Below are positions 33,766-41,456 of a DNA stretch of 64,000 nucleotides, in pieces. The notes under the pieces are model-generated. The model was not told the origin of the DNA. It ran no database searches and saw nothing but the letters and a program-made list of their open reading frames with translations. The DNA is from Novosphingobium aureum. GTDB lineage: Bacteria > Pseudomonadota > Alphaproteobacteria > Sphingomonadales > Sphingomonadaceae. How positions within the stretch are numbered: the stretch's first letter is position 1; each line of letters starts with the position of its first letter. The translations under genes and the position numbers were made by a program. The stretch covers positions 124,001-188,000 of the forward strand of contig NZ_JADZGI010000003.1 of NCBI RefSeq assembly GCF_015865035.1. Direction: 5' to 3'.

Positions 33766-34577
33766 GCGGAGAAGGTGCTTACGGGGGCGAGGTTGCGCCC
33801 CCGGTGAAGGAAGACGAACACCCGCCGCGCATCGATTGCGTTTTGGTCTGCGGCGGGGTGTGGCACGACATGGACTTCGCCCGGCTCGAGCTGCTCAAGC
33901 TTCTTGCCGAGGACCAGAGCGTGCGTACCCGCGTGTTCGAGGACTACGAGAACATCGAGGCCATCGCCAAGGCCGACATCCTGATCAGCTACACCTGCGA
34001 CGTGACGCCTTCGCTTCCGGCGCAGGAAGCGCTGCGCGACTGGTTGCGCAAGGGCGGGCGCTGGTATGCGCTGCACGGTACGAACTCGGTATTGCGCATG
34101 CTCGAGGACGGCTCCGACGCCGGGCTATGGGATGCGCCGCGCTGGGCACCGTTGTTCATGGACCTGCTCGGGACGCAGTTCGTCAGCCACCCGCCGATCG
34201 CGCCCTACACGGTCACGGTCGCCGATCCCGATCACGAACTGACGCGCGGGATCGAGCCCTTCGACACCACCGACGAGCTCTATCACATGGAGCGCCACGG
34301 CGACCTGCACGTCCTGCTCGAGACCGAGTGCAGCGAGGAAGGGACAGGCTTCGTCGAGGCTGCCGATGCGCCGGGTACGCACCCGGTCATGTACATCAAG
34401 CAGCACGGGCTCGGCGCGGTGCTCTACAATACGCTCGGGCACTGCCGCGGGCACTATGACCTGCAGCCGATGCTCGACTGGTGGCCCACCGTCGATCGCT
34501 GCGCATGGGACCTGCCGGTCTTCTACGATCTGCTGCGCCGTGGCATCGGTTGGATCAAGCAGCGCGAAAAGGCCTGA
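33762..34577 (+). CDS. ThuA-like (trehalose-utilisation domain) protein
   Basis: 271 aa, GTG start overlapping the Rieske stop (GTGA). RIDCVLVCGGVWHDMDFARLELLKLL, then the aspartate-rich ILISYTCDVTP, WLRKGGRWYALHGTN and TDELYHME, match the class-I glutamine-amidotransferase-like ThuA fold. ThuA proteins are associated with sugar or glycoside oxidation, but here the partner is a Rieske oxygenase, so the role is unclear. A clean intrinsic terminator follows. Confidence 0.78.
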   Translation: MSGEGAYGGEVAPPVKEDEHPPRIDCVLVCGGVWHDMDFARLELLKLLAEDQSVRTRVFEDYENIEAIAKADILISYTCDVTPSLPAQEALRDWLRKGGRWYALHGTNSVLRMLEDGSDAGLWDAPRWAPLFMDLLGTQFVSHPPIAPYTVTVADPDHELTRGIEPFDTTDELYHMERHGDLHVLLETECSEEGTGFVEAADAPGTHPVMYIKQHGLGAVLYNTLGHCRGHYDLQPMLDWWPTVDRCAWDLPVFYDLLRRGIGWIKQREKA

Positions 34578-34626
34578 CGCGGCAATCGCAAGGCTTACGA
34601 GCCCGCATGGAGCGAAAGATTAAGAG

Positions 34627-34660
34627 CCGGCCTTCTCTGCGCAGGAGAAGGCCGGTTTTT
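34627..34660 (+). terminator. Rho-independent terminator of the Rieske-ThuA operon
   Basis: An 11-bp perfect stem CCGGCCTTCTC / GAGAAGGCCGG with a 7-base loop is followed by TTTTT. It lies 50 bases after the ThuA-like stop. A textbook intrinsic terminator. Confidence 0.9.
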
Positions 34661-34697
34661 CTTTGGTCACGCTAGCGTGCAGAAGTCTCTGGGCCCG

Positions 34698-34733
34698 AAA
34701 AAAAGGGGGCGGTCGGATTGCTCCGGCCGCCCC
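34698..34733 (-). terminator. Rho-independent terminator of the 34767-35885 acyl-CoA dehydrogenase
   Basis: On the minus strand a GGGGCGGCCGGA / CCGACCGCCCC stem (one mismatch), with a loop of about 4 bases, is followed by seven T. It lies 34 bases after the stop codon. Confidence 0.85.
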
Positions 34734-34766
34734 TTTGCAAGGTGGGAGAGTTGCTTCTGGCCCGGT

Positions 34767-35885
34767 CTAGTCGACCAGGCCTGCATATCGGTCGAGCGCG
34801 CCGGCAGGGCCGTCGGGCCAGCGCGAGAGTACGAGCAGGCGCTTGTGCCCGCCGCCTACGGCGAGTTCGTCGGTAACGCCCATGCCGCCGTGGAACTGGA
34901 TCATCTCGTGGCCGAGCGTCACCGAAGCTTCGGAAATGAACGCGCGTGCGCCCTCGACCGCCTTGGTGAACCCGCTCTCGCCCCACGAGACAAGCGCGAG
35001 GTTGAGCAGGCTGCGGCTCTGTTCGATCACCGCGTACTGCGCGACCATGCGGTGCTGGATCGCCTGGAACGAGCCGAGCGGCGCACCGAACTGATCGCGG
35101 GTGCGCAAGTAGTCGATTGTCTCGTCGAACAGGCGGCTCATGATGCCCAGCGCCTCGGCGCAGCGCGCGAGATTGGCGAAGGTCTGTGCCTCGGCGAGTT
35201 GCGCGAAGCCGCCCGAAAGGCGCTGGCCGGCATCGATCCGCGCGCCATCGAGCGTGAGCGAGGCGGTCACGCTGCCATCGGCCAGGTGCCATTCCCTAAC
35301 GGTAAGTCCCGGAGTGTCGCGCGTGACGAGAAACAGGCCGATCCCATCGACTTCGCCCGGTGCACCGGACAGCCGCGCGCTGACGATGAAGCCGTCGGCG
35401 CCGCCACCGGCCACGCAATAGGGCTTCTCGCCGTCGAGGATATAGCCGCCCTCGGCTTCGCGTGCGCTGGTCTCTACCCAGCGACGGTCATCGCGCGAGG
35501 CGGTCTCGGCATGGGCAAGGACGAGGCGCTTTTCGCCGGTCGCCAGCGCCTCTGCCCATTCGCCCGCCAGCGCTTCGGGCGCGGTCGCGGCGAAGAGCCG
35601 CCCGGCCAGTACGGCGATCTCGGCGAGCGGTTCGACCACCAGCCCGCGGCCCAGCGCCTCGAATACGGTGGCAATGCCGGTTGCATCGAGATCGAGCCCG
35701 CCGAAATCTTCCGGCAACGGAGCCGCGATAAGACCCAGCTCGCCCAGAAGCTCCCAGTTCTTTGTCGAGAAACCACTTGGCTGCGCGAGAAAGGCGCGGC
35801 GGCTGTCGTGGTCATAATGATCGGTGACGAAGCGCTCGGTCAGAGCCTTGAGCATTTCTTCGTCTTCGTTGAGATCGAAGTTCAC
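34767..35885 (-). CDS. Acyl-CoA dehydrogenase family protein (GTG start)
   Basis: 372 aa. The GTG at 35885 is chosen because GGGAG lies seven bases upstream and the protein then begins with the family's NFDLNEDEEMLKALTERF. LGLIAAPLPEDFGGLDLD and the C-terminal HGGMGVTDELAVGGGHKR fit acyl-CoA dehydrogenases of the kind found in steroid and terpenoid side-chain degradation, where two different subunits often form heterotetramers. A Glu in GVTDE is a possible catalytic base. It may pair with the protein at 40187. Divergent from luxR. Confidence 0.87.
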   Translation of the reverse strand: MNFDLNEDEEMLKALTERFVTDHYDHDSRRAFLAQPSGFSTKNWELLGELGLIAAPLPEDFGGLDLDATGIATVFEALGRGLVVEPLAEIAVLAGRLFAATAPEALAGEWAEALATGEKRLVLAHAETASRDDRRWVETSAREAEGGYILDGEKPYCVAGGGADGFIVSARLSGAPGEVDGIGLFLVTRDTPGLTVREWHLADGSVTASLTLDGARIDAGQRLSGGFAQLAEAQTFANLARCAEALGIMSRLFDETIDYLRTRDQFGAPLGSFQAIQHRMVAQYAVIEQSRSLLNLALVSWGESGFTKAVEGARAFISEASVTLGHEMIQFHGGMGVTDELAVGGGHKRLLVLSRWPDGPAGALDRYAGLVD

Positions 35886-35936
35886 GTTCCACTCCCGTTG
35901 ATCTGCAAGCACTAACACGGGAGCCTGCACCGCCTC

Positions 35937-35956
35937 CTCTGCGCAAAAGACTAGGG
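35937..35956. promoter_or_regulatory. lux-box-like dyad CTCT-N12-AGGG before luxR
   Basis: A 20-bp element with the arms CTCT/AGGG, identical in arms to 28317-28336, in the gap between the acyl-CoA dehydrogenase and the LuxR-family gene and 79 bases before the latter's start. Self-regulation of luxR would be typical of the family. Confidence 0.4.
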
Positions 35957-36035
35957 GTGTTCGGAAAAAATGCCTGTCTGCGGTCATTGTGCGGACCGGT
36001 CATGGGCACTACAACGATTGCAAGAGAGGACAATC

Positions 36036-36809
36036 ATGCAATTGCTATTACAAGAAAAGGTCGATGCGGTCCGGGTCACGTCGCAGGACAACATCCGCTC
36101 GGCTGCCGAGGCCCTGAACCAGATCGCGCTCGATCACGGGATGCGCGCAGCGCCTGCCCACGACATCGCCGACAAGCGTACTCCGGTCGATGCCGAGGGC
36201 AATATCCTCGCGACCGAGGTGTTTGGCTGGGGGGATGACGACCGGGTGTGGTGGCGCAATTCGCGTATTGCGCTCGATTCGCCGCTGACCTCGGCCTGCC
36301 GCTTCGAGGGCCAGCCTTTCTGGGCCAATGCCGAGGGTTTCCGCACGCGCGAGCCCAACGCCTACCTCGATTCCATCGACATCGCCAATTTCGAGCAGCG
36401 CGCCATGACCCGCGCAGCGATCGCGGTGCCGGTCCACTTGCCTTTCGGCCAGATCGGCGCGGTCAGCTTCAATCCGCTCGACAAGGAGAAGACCGACCTT
36501 TCGGCGGAGTTCCTCGAACTTTCCGATGCGCTCGGCCTCTATGCACGCACTTTCATCGCGACGTATGTGCAGGTCATGGGCTCGACCCAGGCGCTGCCGC
36601 CTGAATCGCGCCTGTCCAAGCGCGAGGTCGAGTGCCTGCGCTGGGCCGCGATCGGCAAGACCGACCTTGAAATCAGCATGATCATGTCGCGCAGCCGTGC
36701 CACGGTGCGCTTCCACATCCACAACGCCGCGACCAAGCTCAACGCGGTCAACCGCAGCCAGACGGTCTTCAAGGCCGCACAGCTGGGTTACATCTCGCTG
36801 CACCGCTGA
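36036..36809 (+). CDS. LuxR-family regulator with autoinducer-binding-like domain (LuxR solo)
   Basis: 257 aa. The N-terminal part (about 20-165) resembles the autoinducer-binding domain, with a Trp in QPFWAN corresponding to the conserved pocket Trp and HLPFGQIGAVSF to the conserved glycine strand. The pocket's usual YDPV reads LDSPL, so the ligand may not be a standard acyl-homoserine lactone. The C-terminal GerE-type HTH (193-257) begins LSKREVECLRWAAIGK and is intact. AAGAGAGGACAA precedes the ATG. There is no luxI in the window. It is the best candidate to bind the lux-box-like sites of the island. Confidence 0.85.
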   Translation: MQLLLQEKVDAVRVTSQDNIRSAAEALNQIALDHGMRAAPAHDIADKRTPVDAEGNILATEVFGWGDDDRVWWRNSRIALDSPLTSACRFEGQPFWANAEGFRTREPNAYLDSIDIANFEQRAMTRAAIAVPVHLPFGQIGAVSFNPLDKEKTDLSAEFLELSDALGLYARTFIATYVQVMGSTQALPPESRLSKREVECLRWAAIGKTDLEISMIMSRSRATVRFHIHNAATKLNAVNRSQTVFKAAQLGYISLHR

Positions 36810-36814
36810 AGCTG

Positions 36815-36835
36815 CGCGGGGCGATGCCCCGCGCC
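36815..36835. terminator. hairpin between luxR and the GMC gene
   Basis: A perfect 9-bp repeat GCGCGGGGC / GCCCCGCGC with a 3-base loop, five bases after the luxR stop and between convergent genes. There is no T-run, so it may act as a two-way barrier. Confidence 0.55.
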
Positions 36836-36861
36836 GGCTTGCACCCTGCTGGCTTGCAGCC

Positions 36862-38490
36862 TCAGGGACGATCTTCCAGCACCAGCGCTGCTGCGCGCAG
36901 GCCGACCGCCATTGCCGGGGCATTGGTATTGCCGGTGACGTGACCGGGCATGATCGAGCAGTCCGCGACGCGCAGCCCCTCGACCCCGTTGACCCTGAGG
37001 CGCGGATCGACGACGGCCTCAGGGTCCGAGCCCATGCGGCACGAGCCGATCGCGTGAAGCCCGCAACTCGACAGGCGGCGGAACATCGCGAGGATGTCCT
37101 CGTCGCTCTCGCATTCCAGACCGGGGACAAGTTCGGGCCCCATCATCGGCCCCAGTGGCGGGGCGGCGATGAACTCGCGCATCTTGCGCACCAGCGCGAT
37201 GGCCGACTTGCGGTCGTGCTCGGTGGTCAGGAAGTTGTGGCGGATATCGGGCGCATCGCCCGCATTCGGGCCTCCAATATGTACCGTGCTCTCGCTGGTG
37301 AGGCGTAGCAGCTGGCCGTAGACGGTGACGCCCGGCTTGGGGTCGATCTTGTCGAGCGGGACCGGATCGTTGTCGTCGCCGACCTTGAAGGTGTAGCCGC
37401 CCAGATAGAACTGCGCGTCGGTGCGCCCGTCGGGGTGCGCGACGTTGCAGAAGGCGCCGACCTCGAACGGCCCGGTCGCCATGATCCCGTCGTGGCGCAG
37501 CAGGTAGCGCGCCATGGCCATGACCGCGCCGAGGCCGAAGAAGCTCTTGTTGGTGCCCTTGCCACGGGCGAGGCGATAGGGGATCGAGAGCGAGAGATGC
37601 TCGATCATGCGTTCGCCTACGTCGGGCAGGTCGACCAGCGGCTCGATTCCCGCCGCGCGCAGCTTCTCGGCGCGGCCGATGCCCGACCTTTGCAGCAAGA
37701 GCGGGCTTTCCATCGCGCCTGCGCACACAATCACCTCGCCCGAGCAGGCGAAGAAGCGCGACTTGCCATCGACCAGTGTCTCGACCCCGCTCGCGCGCTT
37801 GCCCTCGAAGACCACGCGCTGCGCGAGGACCCCGGTCTTAACCGTCATGTTGGGTCGCTTGCGCGCGGCGGCGAGGTAGGTGCGTGCCGAGGAGTCGCGC
37901 TTGCCCTTGCGGATGTTGTGGCTGAACAGGCCGACGCGCGGGCCGGGCGTGCCGTTGAGATCGTCGACGCGCCTGAGCCCGATCGACTCGCCCGATTCGA
38001 TCATCTTCTCGGCGAGCGGATAGGTATAGCAGGCCGGATTCACGCGAACGAGGCCGCCGCTGCCGCGCATGGCCGACGGACCTGCGGCATGGTCTTCCAG
38101 TTCGAGAAAGGCGCGCGTCATGCTCTCGCCGTTCCAGCCGGTCGCGCCTGCGTCGCGCTCCCAGGCGTCGTAGTCCGCAGGCTCGCCGCGGCTCCAGATC
38201 ATGCCGTTGATCGAGGACGAGCCGCCCAGGCCCTTGCCGCGGATCCAGACCTCGCCGCCAGAGGCGTTGGCGCCTTCCTCGCGCGGCTGCGCGACCGGGT
38301 AGGCCCACATGTGCTCGGGCTTCTTGACCAGCTTGGCGACGCCCTTGGGCAAGGTCACCCAGAAGCTGTCGTTCTCGCCGCCCGCCTCGAGCAGCAGCAC
38401 GCGCGAACGTCCGTCCGCACTCAGCCGCTCGGCCATGACGCAACCGGCGGATCCACCGCCGACAATGATGTAATCCCAGGTGTCAGGCAT
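36862..38490 (-). CDS. GMC-family FAD-dependent oxidoreductase (choline-dehydrogenase-like)
   Basis: 542 aa. The FAD-binding motif YIIVGGGSAGCVMAERLS is at the N-terminus, followed by WIRGKGLGGSSSINGMIWSRG (GMC signature 1). VNPAC, GAMESPLLLQRSGIG (signature 2) and the C-terminal HAIGSCRMG...ASVVDPRLRVNGVEGLRVAD-type region (here HAIGSCRMGSDPEAVVDPRL) are also seen. The His in HAIGSC is the catalytic base position. The family oxidises primary or secondary alcohols to aldehydes or ketones. The start is set by GGGAGAAAGAAC before the ATG. Divergent from the nine-gene operon at 38626. Confidence 0.9.
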   Translation of the reverse strand: MPDTWDYIIVGGGSAGCVMAERLSADGRSRVLLLEAGGENDSFWVTLPKGVAKLVKKPEHMWAYPVAQPREEGANASGGEVWIRGKGLGGSSSINGMIWSRGEPADYDAWERDAGATGWNGESMTRAFLELEDHAAGPSAMRGSGGLVRVNPACYTYPLAEKMIESGESIGLRRVDDLNGTPGPRVGLFSHNIRKGKRDSSARTYLAAARKRPNMTVKTGVLAQRVVFEGKRASGVETLVDGKSRFFACSGEVIVCAGAMESPLLLQRSGIGRAEKLRAAGIEPLVDLPDVGERMIEHLSLSIPYRLARGKGTNKSFFGLGAVMAMARYLLRHDGIMATGPFEVGAFCNVAHPDGRTDAQFYLGGYTFKVGDDNDPVPLDKIDPKPGVTVYGQLLRLTSESTVHIGGPNAGDAPDIRHNFLTTEHDRKSAIALVRKMREFIAAPPLGPMMGPELVPGLECESDEDILAMFRRLSSCGLHAIGSCRMGSDPEAVVDPRLRVNGVEGLRVADCSIMPGHVTGNTNAPAMAVGLRAAALVLEDRP

Positions 38491-38625
38491 GTTCTTTCTC
38501 CCGCCGACATGCCTCGCACGGGCTGGCACAAAGGCCACCCTAGCGTTTTGATGAGTCACAATAGTGGCTTGGGTGGGCGTACATGAGGGGCAATGACCGA
38601 ACGCCAGTATCGGATTGGGAGCAAG

Positions 38626-39021
38626 ATGCACGCGATCGCCGAAAGGCTTTTCACTCAAGATGTTCCGCCGCGCCTCGTCGGCGGCCGTGACCGTCAGTCA
38701 GGGCGCATCGTCTTCCCGTGCCCCGAGGGCGAGAGCCACGAGCCGGTGGCGCTGTCGAGCGAGGGCACCTTGTGGTCCTATACCGTGCAGCGCTTCCGTC
38801 CCAAGACCCCGCCCTATGCGGGCCCCGAGGCGTTCGAACCCTGGATCGTCGCCTATGTCGAGCTGCCCGGCGAGGTCATCGTCGAGGCGCGTCTCGTCGA
38901 CGTCGCCTTCGAGGACGTGCGCATCGGCATGAAGGTCAGCTTCAAGCCCGCCCCGCTCGATCCCGCAGCGCCCGAGGGCGTGATGATCCCCGCCTACGTT
39001 CCGGCAGGAGAGGCAGCATGA
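38626..39021 (+). CDS. DUF35/OB-fold protein with degenerate zinc ribbon
   Basis: 131 aa from the ATG at 38626, chosen because GGGAG lies five bases upstream (an in-frame ATG at 38593 is the alternative). The region where zinc-ribbon cysteines normally sit reads LVGGRDRQSGRIVFPCPEGE, with one Cys only. So the ribbon is lost while the OB part (LWSYTVQRFRPKTPPY, ..VEARLVDV) is kept. DUF35 proteins are partners of thiolase-like enzymes, for example the Ltp2-type aldolases. The stop overlaps the next gene's start. Confidence 0.82.
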   Translation: MHAIAERLFTQDVPPRLVGGRDRQSGRIVFPCPEGESHEPVALSSEGTLWSYTVQRFRPKTPPYAGPEAFEPWIVAYVELPGEVIVEARLVDVAFEDVRIGMKVSFKPAPLDPAAPEGVMIPAYVPAGEAA

Positions 39022-40178
39022 GCGACGTATGCATCGTCGGTATCGGCATCCATCCCTTCGGGCGCACCGACGGCGTTTCTGGCGTGGACCAGGGGGTCAA
39101 CGCCGTGCGTGCCGCGCTGGCCGACGCCGGGATCGCCTGGCCCGACGTCCAGTTTGCCTACGGCAGTTCCGATTCCGCGGGCAATCCCGACACCATGGTC
39201 GACCGCCTCGGCCTGACCGGCATGCAGTTCATCAACGTGCGCAACGGCTGCGCGGCGGGTGGCTCGGCGCTGTTCAGCGCGCAGATGGCGATCAAGTCGG
39301 GCGAGTTCGACCTCGGTCTCGCGGTGGGCTTCGACAAGCACCCGCGCGGCGCGTTCAACGCGCTGCCCAGCGAATACAACCTGCCCGAGTGGTACGGCGA
39401 TGCCGGCTACATGGTCACCACCCAGTTCTTTGCGGCCAAGATCATGCGCTACATGGCCATGTTCGGCATCTCGCGAAAGTCGCTGGGCATGGTCGCCGAG
39501 AAGGCCTTCCGCAACGCGGTCCACGCGCCCCATGCCTGGCGCCGCAGCCCGGTCGCGCTCGAGGACATCCTCGAGGCGCCCATGGTCTCCGACCCTTATT
39601 CCAAGTTCATGTTCTGCTCTCCGGCAGAAGGCGGCGTCGCGCTGATCCTCGCCAGCGAGAAGAAGGCGCGCGAACTGGGCAAGCCGCTGATCCGGCTCAA
39701 GGCCGCGACGATGCGCACGCGCCCGCCGCACAGCTTCGAGGTCTTCGCGCCGATGGTCGACGTCGTCGAGAATGACAGCGGCCCGCGCGGGACGGCATCG
39801 CGGATTGCCTCGGCCGATGCTTTCAGGCTTGCCGGGATCGGTCCCGAGGACATCGCGCTCGCCCAGCTGCAGGATACCGAGGCCGGTGCGGAGATCATGC
39901 ATATGGCCGAGAACGGCTTTTGCGCCGATGGTGAGCAGGAGCGCTGGCTGGCCGAAGGGCGCACCGAGATCGGTGGCGCGCTTCCGGTCAATACCGATGG
40001 CGGCTGCCTTGCCTGCGGCGAGCCGATCGGCGCCTCGGGCCTGAGGCAAGTCTACGAGAACGTCGTGCAGCTGCGCGGGGATGCGGGGGGACGCCAGGTC
40101 CCCGGAAATCCGAAGACGGCCTATAGCCACGTCTACGGTGCCCCCGGCGTGTCGGCCGTGACCATTCTGGAACGATAA
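39018..40178 (+). CDS. SCP-x/thiolase-like protein, probably an acyl-CoA retro-aldolase or thiolase
   Basis: 386 aa thiolase-fold protein with the nucleophile cysteine C78 in NGCAAGGSAL. At the position of the thiolase GHP histidine it has GEPIGASG, and the C-terminal cysteine motif is replaced by VYGAPGVSAV. Retaining the first Cys while losing the His and second Cys is reminiscent of the Ltp2-type lipid-transfer aldolases that work with DUF35 partners. ATGA overlap with the DUF35 gene supports a complex. A side-chain-cleaving aldolase is inferred; ordinary thiolysis is not excluded. Confidence 0.85.
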   Translation: MSDVCIVGIGIHPFGRTDGVSGVDQGVNAVRAALADAGIAWPDVQFAYGSSDSAGNPDTMVDRLGLTGMQFINVRNGCAAGGSALFSAQMAIKSGEFDLGLAVGFDKHPRGAFNALPSEYNLPEWYGDAGYMVTTQFFAAKIMRYMAMFGISRKSLGMVAEKAFRNAVHAPHAWRRSPVALEDILEAPMVSDPYSKFMFCSPAEGGVALILASEKKARELGKPLIRLKAATMRTRPPHSFEVFAPMVDVVENDSGPRGTASRIASADAFRLAGIGPEDIALAQLQDTEAGAEIMHMAENGFCADGEQERWLAEGRTEIGGALPVNTDGGCLACGEPIGASGLRQVYENVVQLRGDAGGRQVPGNPKTAYSHVYGAPGVSAVTILER

Positions 40179-40186
40179 GAACGCAT

Positions 40187-41395
40187 ATGGACATCGAACT
40201 TTCCCCCGACGACGCAGCCTTCCGCGACATGGTCCGCGCCTTCCTGCGCGAGAGCCTGCCTGCCGAAGTGAAGGCCGGCGCTGCTGCGACCCCCTCGGTC
40301 TTCGTCGAGCCCGAGATCGGGCAGGCCTGGAACGCGGTCCTCAACGAGAAGGGCTGGCTGGGCTACCAGTGGCCTGCTGAACATGGCGGTACGGGCTGGA
40401 CCCCGCTCCAGCGCTACCTGTTCGAGAAGGAGTGCGCCTCTGCCGGTGCGCCGAACCTGACCGTGCTCGGCCTCAAGCTGCTCGCACCGGTCCTGTGGAA
40501 CTTCGGGTCGGACGAGCAGAAGGCGCATTACCTGCCGCGCATCCTGTCGGGCGAGGACTACTGGTGCCAGGGCTTCTCCGAGCCGGGCGCGGGTTCCGAC
40601 CTCGCCAGCCTCAAGACCCGCGCGGTCCTCGAGGGCGACAGCTACCGGGTCAACGGATCGAAGATCTGGACCACCCATGCCCACCACGCGAACTGGATGT
40701 TCACGCTGGTCCGCACCAATACCGAGGTGAAGAAGCAGGCCGGCATTTCGTTCCTGCTGATCGACTTGTCGAGCCCGGGCGTATCGGTGCGCCCGATCCT
40801 CACCAATGCCGGTGACCACGAGGTCAACCAGGTGTTCCTCGAGGACGTGATCGTCCCGGCGGAAAACCTCGTCGGCGGCGAGGGGCAGGGCTGGACCATC
40901 GCCAAGTTCCTGCTCGAGAACGAGCGCGGCGGTTCGTGCCACGCGCCCAAGCTGTGCTACGATCTCGACCAGATCGAGGCGGTCTCGCAGCGCGAGAGCG
41001 ACGGGCGTGGCGGCAAGCTGGCCGACGATCCGCAGTGGCGCCGCCGCATCGCCAAGGCACGCCTCCAGGTCGATGCGCTCGAGATGATCGAGCTCAAGAT
41101 CATCTCCGAGATCGCCAAGGGCCGCAAGCCGGGCCCGCAGACCTCGCTGACCAAGCTGCTCGCCTCGAACCTGCGCCAGGAACTCGACCTGATCTCGGTC
41201 GACCTGTTCGGCGTGGCCGGGCTTCAGCTCGAGACGACGCGCCCGCTCTACGGTCCCGACGCGCCGCAGCCGGTGCACGACAAGGGCGCCCAGATCGCCT
41301 CGGCGCGCTACCTCAACAGCCGCGCCTGGACCATCTTCGGGGGCACCAACGAGATCCAGAACACGATCATCGCCAAGTCCGTGCTTGGCCTGTGA
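40187..41395 (+). CDS. Acyl-CoA dehydrogenase
   Basis: 402 aa. MDIELSPDDAAFRDMVRAFLRESLP and YQWPAEHGGTGW mark the N-terminal domain, FSEPGAGSDLASLKTRA the middle domain, and RAWTIFGGTNEIQNTIIAKSVLGL the end. E389 in GGTNEIQ is the expected catalytic base. It would introduce an alpha,beta double bond into an acyl-CoA with FAD. It starts 8 bases after the thiolase-like gene, inside the nine-gene operon. It might form a mixed complex with the protein at 34767. Confidence 0.92.
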   Translation: MDIELSPDDAAFRDMVRAFLRESLPAEVKAGAAATPSVFVEPEIGQAWNAVLNEKGWLGYQWPAEHGGTGWTPLQRYLFEKECASAGAPNLTVLGLKLLAPVLWNFGSDEQKAHYLPRILSGEDYWCQGFSEPGAGSDLASLKTRAVLEGDSYRVNGSKIWTTHAHHANWMFTLVRTNTEVKKQAGISFLLIDLSSPGVSVRPILTNAGDHEVNQVFLEDVIVPAENLVGGEGQGWTIAKFLLENERGGSCHAPKLCYDLDQIEAVSQRESDGRGGKLADDPQWRRRIAKARLQVDALEMIELKIISEIAKGRKPGPQTSLTKLLASNLRQELDLISVDLFGVAGLQLETTRPLYGPDAPQPVHDKGAQIASARYLNSRAWTIFGGTNEIQNTIIAKSVLGL

Positions 41396-41456
41396 CGGCG
41401 TTCGGCGCACCATCGCGCAAACCGCTTCAACGGATTAACGAGAGAGAGGATTTTCC

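Noticed and set aside
38523..38550. Further lux-box-like stretches between the GMC and DUF35 genes
   Set aside because: The best reading is CCCT-N12-AGTC, or GGCT-N12-ACCC; too few arm bases match to list beside the other sites.
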